Position numbers and translations under genes: made by a program. Shown one piece after another: positions 43,601 to 55,600 of a stretch of 64,000 nucleotides of DNA. The stretch lies in contig JAQMRL010000001.1 in assembly GCA_035578175.1 (NCBI GenBank), forward strand, positions 433,951,545 through 434,015,544. The letters run 5' to 3'. This stretch comes from Catonia carolina. Lineage: Eukaryota; Arthropoda; Insecta; Hemiptera; Achilidae. Positions within the stretch are counted from its first letter, which is position 1. Every line of letters starts with the position of its first letter. The notes under the pieces were generated by a model. That model was not told where the DNA came from and made no database searches. It saw only the letters and a list, made by a program, of their open reading frames with translations.

Positions 43601-46600
43601 CAATATTACTACCTTGAGGTACTCTCTAAACTACCTCAAAGAGTAAGGGAAAACGCCCGGAAACGTGGAAGGACAAATCATGGGTTCTCCACCAATACAA
43701 TGGGCCAGCTCATTCCGCGTTATCTGTCAAGAGGTTCCTAGCCAAGTTCAGCATCTCAGTGTAAAGACATCCACCTTATTCACCAGATCTTGCACCATGT
43801 GACTTTTTCTTGTTCCCTAAGGTGAAATCTACATTAAAAGGGACAAGATTTGAGTCTGTGGAAGCTGTAAAAGAGAAAGCGGCACGTGTCCTGAAGGAGC
43901 TGGCCGAAGATGACTTCCAGCACTGTTTCCAACAATGGAAAATTCGCATGGAGCGTTGTAGGGATAAATAACCAGATTCTTCAAGGGAAAAGCGTCACAA
44001 TATAATAGTACTTACTATAGTAATTATCAAATTTGAATGCGTTTAGGGGCGTATAATATAAGGGGGTATCTGCTACAGGTGGTTCACGCAGTAGCGTCCA
44101 GCGTACTTTGAAGTAAACGTAAAACAGTACAGTTTGGGTTTAACTTATATCTCAAGAAAAGTGGCGTAATAAAAACAAGAAAACCTGTCGTAGACAGCTT
44201 TTAAAATTACGATATTTAGAAAGTTAAATCGATATAGATTTATGAGTAAATTGTTTGTTTCGACTGTGAAAAAACGACGGCATCACAATAAAAATATTTG
44301 AATAAATAAATCTATTAATTTATATCAATGCGTAAATTTGAAATTTAATGCTTAACTCTTTTAAAAAATAAATGTGTCACTAGGTATGTCCACACTCGTG
44401 TGCTTTCTTATTCGACTTTTGATTCGACGTTCGATTCGACGTCACATGCGCTTATTGGCACGCTATTTCACCTGTCCGTACTCGTTTGAAGGGTTTTATC
44501 TCAAAAAAACATAACGAATATTTTTGAACACTACACTAATTTAAAGCCTGTTCTTTCCTGCGTTGATTGGTTTGACTTAGATTATTTTAACTTGAAACTA
44601 GTCGGAGATGCAGCATTTTTCCCACAGAGTACTCAGACTTTAGCCAGTTTTCGATTAATGTGGTTTTTGAACGTCCGTTACTCCGACCAGGCTTTTCATA
44701 AAAGAACAGCTTCTAAGTACGTTGAAGATGAGAGTTCTCTCTATATGAACATTTTAAAATAGAAGTCTGATGTTTCATTTTAGAATGCCGGCCATTTTCT
44801 TTAAAAAAAAGTGTATTTTAGCTTCACGTACAGAAAGGGAAATGATTTTTGGACTGAACAATGCATTTTTACAGCAGTATTGTGCCATGTATCGTATTTT
44901 GCATTTGTAATTAGAATTCGATATGTGGTGTCAGTAGAAAATTCAATTACTCTCTAAACTTCTTGGGAGGAAACTGAGCTCTATAGCGGTATCCGCTACA
45001 AGTATAGTCGTTTAAAAAACAAACTTCTGTGTTTTTCCTGCTGCAACTCATTCCGAAGTTTATTTTGAACAATTTAACGGTTTTTTATTAAAAAGACGCT
45101 TTGCTTAACATAATACCGTTTTGAAAATGCATGGTTCAGTCCAAAAATCATTTCCCTACCCTTACGTGGAGCCAAAAAAACATTTTTTTTAAATAATGGC
45201 CGGCATATTAAAACGGAACATGAGATTTAACTTTTAAAATATTTATATTGTAGTACTTAAACGCCGATTTTTGTGAAAAGCCTGGACGGAGTAACGGACG
45301 TTTAAAAACCACATTAACGGAAAACCGGCTAAAAACTGAGTACTATTTTGCGTAAATTGCTGTAGTTATCTCCGATTAATTTCTAAATAAAACAATCTAA
45401 AGCAAACCATTAAATGCAGGAAAGAACAGGCTTTAATTTAGTGCATTGTTCAAAAATATTTGTTTTGTTTTTTTTGAGAAAAATTTCTTCAAACGAGTGC
45501 GGGAAGGTGGCATGCCTCTAAGCGCATGCGACGTCAAATCGAACGTCGAATAAGAAAGCGCACGAGTGTGGACATACCTTGAATGACATACTAAAAATTA
45601 CATGAAAATTTTACAATTAGTTAATATAAAAAAACAATAAGTTATATTTATTATTTTATCTAATCAATAATTCAGATTTAACTTTGTTTTCAATTTCAAC
45701 GAATGTAAAACAACGTTGCAAACCTATTATAAATACTTACACATGTCATCCTTTCTGAAATCATGAGTTTCAATGTTCTTCGATGACACCCCACTCTGTC
45801 CATTTGCATACCCTAATGTAGGATAAGTTTTGCCTTCATTTTCTGTTATCCCCAAAATATCATTCCCTCTTTTTGGGTAACCACTTATTGTCATTGTGTG
45901 AGAATGATCTGCTGTAACTACTATTAATGTATCTTCAACATCTGTTAATTGAGCTGCTTTCTGAAAAAAATGAAAGAAAGAAATTTTTGTTTAATTTTTT
46001 TAAATTTATTTATCCAACATTTTGTTCAATATTCTGTAGAAAATTTTTAGCTCTTACTTTTGATTCATTTTTAAAACAGAAGTCAAGAATATGTGCTAAA
46101 TTTTAGCATCCACGAATTGTACTTCCACAAACCGATTATTACTATTGAGACAATATTACTATCATAATAGGCACTACTGAGTGGCACTACTCCTTAATCT
46201 CAGAACGCCAATTTTTTGTAAATAAGATCACATTCACTGGTTGTATTTTTTAACAGTTATCAATAAATTAACTAAGTTGAAAAAAATAATAAATATAAAC
46301 CTTAACAACAAAAGTAAAACCAAAATTATATTATTTAAAAACTATTAGCCTTTTTTTAACTTTTGAGACCTCATAGGATCACTCTAGTACAAGTTTAGGC
46401 CTGTTCCAGTGTTGGGTTTCTTTGAAAAGCGCGCTCTCCTAAGCGTAGCTTTCTTTCGTTTGGCCCACATATTTTAAAAAGTTCCGATCTCTGTTTCCGG
46501 TCTTCGTCAGCAAACACCCTGTTGTACACTCTTCTGGTTTTTGGTTCAAATGTTACCATATTAGTCTTGACTAGTTGGTAGTACTTAGCTGATTTTGTTA

Positions 46601-49600
46601 ACAGCTTTTGTTTAGTTATTCCAAGTTCCTCCACTTCCCGCTGTACCTCCTTCAGCCACCTAGGTCTCGACACCTTATTCCAAAAATGGTTGATCAGCCG
46701 GTTCACAAGTTTGGACTTTTTGGCTCTGGGTATTTGTCTTAGGAATGATATTCTTTTCTTTCTAAAGTTATTTGTTAGTGGGGGGATTAGTTTGTAGATT
46801 TCTTCGTTTAGGATTAACCGCCACTGTCCTTCCACGATGTGCCTTTTGTTCATGCACATCCTAAGTATTTTTCTTTCTATTTACTCAATTCTGTCGGTGT
46901 TTCCTAAGCGATATGGCCCGAATAACATTTTGCTGGAATAGTGGATTCCTGGGAGAACCACTGTTTATTAGCCTTTTTATTTTATTAAATTCAAATTTTA
47001 AACCAATATACATGTACAGAATTAATGAAATGGTCTACAATAGCTTAATTTATGTTTTATCAATGATAAGCAATAATGCATCAGTTGTTCTTTTTATATT
47101 TATTTTTAAAATTGTTTGATTACACAATTGTGCATTAATTGTTTTCATTAAACAACGAATTTTCTATTCATTATTATTTTATTGAATATAAATTATATTC
47201 CGATTGAATAGGATATGAAAAACAAATACAATATAATTATTTCCAATAGTATGTAATGTAAAATAAAATTATCTTCAAAGCGTTACATCATCTTTCTTAG
47301 ACTAGAATTTTTCTCCAACACAGCTGTGTTTGACAGTCACGTGTTCCTTCATTTTGTTATAAATTTATACTGATAATACAGTTCAATAAATAATTACTGT
47401 TTAGATACGGTACTTTCAAACGCTTTTTTATCCTTCAATAATAATAGTATATTTATAACTAATTAAAACTAAATTATAGATTTTTAAAACCATTATATAA
47501 CTCTTCAAATGTTTTACTATTATCAAGTTGTAATTTCATTGAAATTGAAAAAATTTATATTTTTATTATTAACTTCATTCATCATAAAAAAATGTATTCA
47601 TTGAATATGCATTATTATGACTTAATACGTATTTTATTTGAATCATGTGTAAAATGATAGGATTATATTACAGATTTGATATCATTGGCCAGGCTGTTTC
47701 TATTGTAGAGAAACATGGACACTTACTCGTGCACACGAGGTGATACTGCAGGGAACAGAGATGTGGTTTCTGAGGTCGGTGGCTGGCAATACCAGATTGG
47801 ATATGAGTAGGAATGACAGTGTTCGGTGGGAGTTGAGCCTTCAATCGGTGAATGAAATGGTGTGGGAATATAGGCAGAATTGGTGAGATCATGTGAGACG
47901 TATGAAGAAGACGAGACTTTTACGACGAAGTGAAGAGTATCAGTCTGAGGGTAAAAGGGATCTGGGTTGACCAACGAAAAGATGGAAAGACCAATTTCAT
48001 TGAGTAACTTAATGGGCTCTGGGCCTTATACGTGCTAAGAAGAAGAAGAAAAAAGAAGAAGTAGAAGACTTGATATCTCCAGCATTTTACAGTAGGGGCC
48101 TATTTTGTCAATTTATGTTACTCAGAGTATCAGTAAAATTTTATTCAAAATTTTTAGATTTTAAAGACTAATATACACTTTAAGGAAAACGCTGGTCGGT
48201 AAAGTACGGAAGAAGACCGTTTTAAAATTGTATCATACTCTTGTTCAACTTTACTGCATGGGCCGGAGTAATGGACACTGACTGCTCAGCAGATATCAAA
48301 AGTAGAGGCTGCTGAGATGATTCTTACGACTTTTAGCGGGGTATCATTTGCTGGACAATAAACAAAATGAAGATAGATTTGGTGTACTATGGGTGAAACA
48401 AACAATTCAAAAATCCAGGCAACAGTAATAAATAGTCGTAATAAAATAGTCGTTTGTTAAGGATACCAGATGATTGAACGCTGAAAAAGGTTGTTATTTA
48501 CAAACTGATCGGACAACATGGTATTCATTGACTACGGAAGAGATGGCATTCCAACTTCTTCATAACATAGCAGGCCAGAAAGCCTAATTTGTATTGTTTA
48601 TAATAAAGATAATAAAGTTTTAAATGAAGACATTACAATATTAGGACATTTTTTAGTTTTACTAGACGTTAAGACTGTAAATGAGAAAATCATTAAAGCA
48701 AGGTTTTATAAACACACGGTACGCTTAAATGACAACCGTTTGAATCTTTGCAGAACAAAAAACAAAATCAACTTAAGTTATGAACAAAGACTGGTATTTT
48801 GACGAAATTAAATATTGTGGTAAAACTAAATTCAGAGGAAAATCATATGAATTGGTTATTTCAGTTGAGGCTAGTAAAATTACCAAACAGAAACAGTACT
48901 ACGTTTTAGAAGATGCATGAAAGTCAAGATCAGAAAAGATAAAAAATATTGAGAGGAAATTATAGTAAGAGAAGGAAAATGGAAATTTTTTTTAAAAACC
49001 TAGGAAAAGTTTCGATAACATGCATGTTGACTTAAGACGAAGGAAAATCAGAGAACTTAAAAAATCTCAATGAAAAAAGTGGGAATGGAGGAGAATGTTA
49101 CTGTTGTTACCGAAAAGTCCATCGCTACTGAATTCTTATAAAAAAATGGTGTAATTGACTTAATTATACAATTAATGAGCGAGAATAAATAAATAAAAGA
49201 ATCAAAGCAGGTGAATTATTTCTCCAAGTTGATAGGTTTTGTTTGAAAAAATTCTAAGATGTTATAAAAAAATTTTGTTAGATGGAATTCACTCGATATT
49301 AATGTGTGGAGTAGAAACACGCACAAGAAGTCAAGAGAATACGCAAGAGCCAATCTTTAAAAATTATTGTTTTTTAACTGATTACGCTAATAATATTTTT
49401 TCAATTGAGGAGGACAAAATACAGAAAAATTTAAGTTTTATATCTGCAGGTACCTTAGGGAGATACGACAGGCCGAGTACCAGCGAAACCGAGGCGCACA
49501 ATATCAAGTCGGGAAGGCCGCTGCAGTCCGAAAAATTCACAACATGTTCATGACATATCGGGACAAAACAAAATCAGAGACTAAAGTACAGGGACAAGAA

Positions 49601-52600
49601 AAGCTGTACAATAAAACCGAACGATTAATAAAGATAATCAAAAAACGAAGATTAAAATTCTACGGATATCTGTCTACAATCGACGACAAACTGATGATAA
49701 TATAATTTTTTAAGACGATTAATAATACGACATATGGTGTAAGGTAAATGTTTCAAAGAAGTTCAAAAGGATTTGGAGAATAAACTGGAATAAACAGAGA
49801 AAAAATAATGAACCAAATTTGGACAACTTCAGAGCTTCTACGAAGATAAAACAGACCCCTGAAAGGTTCAAGGAAAGAAGAGAATTCTGCATTGGATGAA
49901 TGCTGAGAACGTGGGCAGCAAAAAGAGTTATCATAAATGTCTAAAGTTAATTTACGTGGTCTAAAGTGGTTCTGTATGAAAAAGTGTAGATAAAAATTCT
50001 AAGAGAAAATTATAATATCTGAATGTTAGCACACCATGAATGAAAAAAACACTTTGCAGTATGTTACAAACACTTAACTAAATTTTTAGAAGAATAATTT
50101 AAGAAAAAATAATTGGAAAAGGCCAAACAGGAAGAACTTATAACAGCTGGAATTAAATGATTATAAATAAGGTAAGAGAAAAAAAATGGTCTGCTAAAGA
50201 ATACTGGATAGAACACTCCCGCTAGCAAGTGGCCTACCTACCTTGATTTTTCAAATAACCGAAGTAACTTAGTAAAATATATTTTTTTGTATGTATTGTG
50301 AAGTTATATATTGTAATATTTCCGGTAACAATTCCTAGGTTTCTAATACTTGAAATGTAGAATACCTCTGTATTATATTGGTAATTAAAAAATGTTTTTA
50401 CATTGAATACTATATGAAATGAAGCAATAAAACTTACATCGATTGCTTTTGAAAATTCTACAGTTTCATCAAGAGCACGATGAGCCCAATTCCTGTGATG
50501 TGCTTTATCAATAAGTGCACCTTCCACAAAAAGAAAATATCCATTCTTTTCTCTTTCCAATCGTTTGATTGCCACTTGCGTCATTTCTTCTAAGGTAGGT
50601 TGATCACCTGCATTTTTGTCTAAGTGATATAACATGTCTGAAGTTTGGAATAAACCTAAAAATAATAAATGAATATTTTGTTTCATCTTACAATTACAAA
50701 ACAAAATAAAATAAACTTAAAGTTACAAAACAACTTAACAAAAAGAGAAAAAATTAGATACTTTGATTGAATTATAACAAAAGAACGTTTTAATATTGTC
50801 AGTGTCTGACAATGCTAAGCTGAATAATATTATTAAAATTTGAATAAATTATACTCGAGTAACTTACTTATGCAAATAAATTGAATGTTGTATGAACTGA
50901 TTGGAACATAAAAAATTCAAATTAAATTGTAGGGATTTTCCAATGTGTTAGGTTACGAATCATAATTTCTTATTACTGATCTGGACCCAATATCTATGAT
51001 TTGCTAGAAGCACCATCTCGTATTAAATGTTAAAAGTATTTGTAAAAACAAATTAAACAACTGCCGTTAGGCCCTACAGCTTTTTAATCCAACATAGACA
51101 CAGTATTGTAGTTTGCATTCATTCGATATAAGTGGCCAATTCCGTCGGGAAAACGTTTTCTGTGACCGGTCAGGTCATTAACGTTGGAAGAAATAAACTA
51201 AAACCCAATAATTTAAATAATATTAATATATTTTTATATTACAATCTCAAATAAACTTTAAAATTTGTTTATCAGTTAGTGTTATATTATTATTATTTTT
51301 TATTTAACGTCGCATTAACTGCAAGGTCATTAGCGATGACGTTGGGGTGTAAACTGTGCGTTATGAGGATGAAATGATTTTTTTGTAACATATGAAAATA
51401 TGCCGTGCCTGAAAGGGATTTGAACCCAGGACCGCATGATGAGAGGCAAGCACGTTACCAACTACGCCAATGCGGCCGGCTAGTATTATATTTATTTATA
51501 TATTTAAAGTCGCATCAAGTGAATGATCATTAGTGACTACGGTGGAGTATGTAACATTGTATATGGGATTTGACACGTGCAAATTTCCAGACTCTGGCCG
51601 GGAATCGAACCCGGGACCTACGCGTGGCAGGCCAACTAATCACTACGCGACGGAGGCGGCTGTTGACCTTTTTTCCCTTTTTTTATTTTAAGTCGCATCA
51701 ACTACAGTGGTCATTAGCGACGACGTTGGGTTGCAACTGTGGAGGATGAATTTTTTTTTTACAATTCTGTAACATTACAATCTGTTCACTTGAAATAGAA
51801 CAATCAGTAATTTTGACGAATGTTAATTAACATGATTGCGATTTCATTATAATGTTAATGAAATTGAAAATAGTAATAAATTAATATTTTTGATAAATAC
51901 AATGATGACTTTGAAGTAAATCAGTTAAAAAAAAGATAATAAGTGTAACAATGTTTTTTTAAAATCTATAACCAAAATAAAAAACATTATGTCTTTTTAG
52001 TCTTGAAAACCCAGTATCAATGTTATTTAGTAGACTCAGAGGATGAAATGATTTTTTTTTGTAACGTATGGAAAAATGCCGTGCCTAAGTGGGATTTGAA
52101 CCCAAGACTGCATGACGAGAGGCAAGCACGTTACCAACTACGCCAATGCGCCGGCGTTGACCTTTTTATCAGGTACAAAAAATATTTGTTAATAGAATCA
52201 ATTAACTTCTTGAATTTTATTTTTAAATTATAGTATAAATTTGTCATAATTGATGAACCGCCTCGTTAAGTCTGGCGACTTAACGCCATGTGATTTTTAA
52301 CTGTGCAGCATTTCAAAGGAACTAGAGTATTGTTCCAAGCCACAAATCCTGCTCGAACTAAGAAGTTCAATTAAAATTGCATTTGACTATGTAAATGACA
52401 ATAAAATGTTACTGTTGAAATTTGTGAATTAGTTTTAAGTCGCTGTTATGAAATGTATAGAGAATCATGGTGGACATTTTGAACACCTGCTATAACATTT
52501 TCAAGGTAATAAATATAACATGTACAGTTCATATAATAAATTTGGTTTTTTGTCTATAGGTTTTTTATTCCATTAAACTTTCTTCCGATTTCCGTAAATT

Positions 52601-55600
52601 TTGGCGAACCGACATAAGGGCCATCCTGTAGATTGCGAAAAAAATTACGGTATAGAAAAAACTTATTAGAATAGGTTAATTGAATGCCCCATCAAATCAA
52701 TTTGAATTTGTTTTCCATCACGACATTATAACTTACATTACTAATTTAGTATTTTACTTGTGTGCCAAATATAGCTTATATTCGATTTAGTAAACAAACT
52801 TTTTATTAGCTAATACTATATTTTGTTATTCAGACAATAGCAATAAATGAATACAATTTCTCCAAATACATACCAAAAATATAATCAGCTTTAGTTGTAT
52901 TTTTAGCCAGCAGTCCTTCTCTATTATGCACAAATTTTGCAACTGAATTTCTCTTCTTCTTTTCCTTTAACCACTCGTCTATTAAGTTCACATTATCTAA
53001 TCTTTCACCAGAGCCGAGAGCTGGGTCATAATTTACATGACTGGGTAAAAATTTACTTCTGCCTCCTCCAAGAATTACCTAAAAACAAAAATATATAAAA
53101 TTTATCACTATTTTATTTAATTACATTTCTTTTTAAAATTTTATAACTAATATAATTACAGGTTTGTGTTGTATCAGAGCAATTTGTATCAATGCTAGAG
53201 GTCCGGGTTCGAATTCCGGTCAATTCTAATCACTTGCTGATAATTTACATGCTCATAATTTCATTCGGTGATGAAAATATTTTTGGCTTCCAATAAGAAC
53301 GAGACGCATTTTACAACTACCAACAATGAGTAATAAAATATATAACGAAACATAATACGCTGTGTATTTTTCATCTAGTAAAACCGTTATCGGTATTCTT
53401 CAGAAAATTTATAGCTAGAAAATTCAGTCAGTGGTGGAATCTTATTTTTAGACTTTTTCACATTACTTGTTTGATAGTGACGATCAGCATTAATGTAGGC
53501 CTAAGTGTTTTTGAAGTTCAATGAATTCCATAGTGCTCATCGGAAAATCTTTGATAGAAAGCATTTTAATATTTTATATTAAAAATGCTGGATGTACCCC
53601 ACAATATAATCCCAAGAATTAAGCGTATAAAAATGTTTTCTTTTTTAAAATTTCATTTGTATTTTTTAACTGTAGAGTTAGTTGTCTATATTAACAGCAT
53701 TACTGAAGAAGTCATTTTAATATTTGTTTTTTGTTTCTCATAACAGTAGATTTAAGGTATACATTATTTTTTATATTTTTTAAATTTGTTTGGAGGAACA
53801 TCCAAACCTTCGTTACAATACCCTGACCATAGCCGGGAATCGAATTCGAGAGCGGACGCTTTGTTGTCTACCATTTATGAACCACCAATACGCCACAAGA
53901 GACGCCTTTATTAAACTTGTTTTATTCTGTTTACACAAGTATAATTTGCCTACGTGCTATCGAAGATTGTGTACCTTAAGGAAACAAACACATGGAACGT
54001 CGCCCCGTTCACACAGTTTAAACAACCTTGATTTTTAACAATAACTGTGATACATTAATGTTATTTTAGCAATCCAAACAGAACCAGAAACATACGCAAA
54101 AAAATAATCCTTATAGTTAATTAATGCTAAAGCTTTACTTTTTAAAGGTTATAATATAATGATGTTCCTTAAAAAATTTTTTTTACTCCTTTTAAATGAA
54201 TTTTTAGTTCTTACAAAAATAACATTACACAAATTTTACAGAATTGAAAATAAGAAAGTTCAGTTCCTAATTTATTTTGTTAACCGTAAGTTTTATTTAT
54301 GTTTTCTAAGTAAATTACGGGTTTTCTTGTTATTACTTTGCAATTGTTTATGTATGCAAGATAATATTGTGAGTAAATAAAACGGTTATGATGTGATACG
54401 ACTTGCTTCAGATTAATATTTTTCATTTTTATTTAGGTTAAGTTTAGTCTGTGTAATTAGTGGTCACACAACTGCGGGATTCGATGTTTAAACGCGCTGA
54501 TAATTAGCTTTAAATATTATATATATTTGTACTGAAATACGACAAACGAGTTGGAACTTTCATATCTTGATAAAATTACAAAATAAAAGCTCCCTGATTT
54601 GATTCCTGACTATTTATTTTAACTTATTAAAAATATCATTACAATATCACAGTTCCATAACCAGTTGTAGTTAAAATATAACTTTGAGTAACCGATCAAT
54701 ATGATAGTGCTTGAATTTATAATAATTCAAATATTTTTGTTTAATTTAAATTTTATGTGTATTTTAAATGGTTCAGCATTTACTCGTTATCATGACATCT
54801 TTGTCTTTCCAATTAAATTGTTAACATTACTTTATTTTAAAAATTAATTTTTACATAGAAATAGTGCAAAAATGGTACATATTTAGCAATGATCATTTTT
54901 ATTTTTCACTAAGGAAATCACACACTTGTTTCATAATAAATGAAATGGTAATCACTTGCAAAGGTATTCATCTCACGGTACGCCAAAGAATACCAAATTG
55001 CAAGCTAATTCAATCAATAATTTATAATTAACTTTGAATATTGTTTTAATAAAGGAATTTATATTTTTATTTTAAAATCTGTTGTCAAGTTTATTTTGTT
55101 ATTATAAGTAGTTTTTTTTCAGAACACAATATATACTGATTCAGAGCATAAGAATGATATCTGAAAATGGTAATAACTTGCATCCTTGTTCGATGGGACA
55201 CGTACTTGAGCAATGATGTGAAGAGTTTTGTGGGGGACTGGATGGGGGAAAGGTTTTACACAAGAGATGAGGTGATAGTTTGACGGAGGAAAAACCATTA
55301 TCTTTTAAACACATCATCTGCATGAAAAAGAGTCGACTACAACACGACACTTGTTCCTTCTTAACTCCAAGTACAAAATGGAAATCTGTTCAGAGGCATT
55401 CACAAATTCTGTTAGTAAAATATGTACAACATGTCTATTCAAGTTCGGCTTTTTGAATCAGCTTAAATATGGAGTATTATTTTATATATTTTCTAATTTC
55501 TTACTACAAATACGTATAAAAAATTATTATTAGTATTATTAACTTGACAACCAATATCATTTGAAACGTCCATTCTTATTTGATAAATATTTCTTGAAAT

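Noticed and set aside
44383..45578. MicroRNA gene
   Set aside because: The arms are hundreds of bases long with transposon-like exact termini, which fits a foldback element and not a pre-miRNA.
47668..47974. Minus-strand ORFs of 74 and 83 codons
   Set aside because: They are antisense to the RTE-like LINE tail at 47690-48060.
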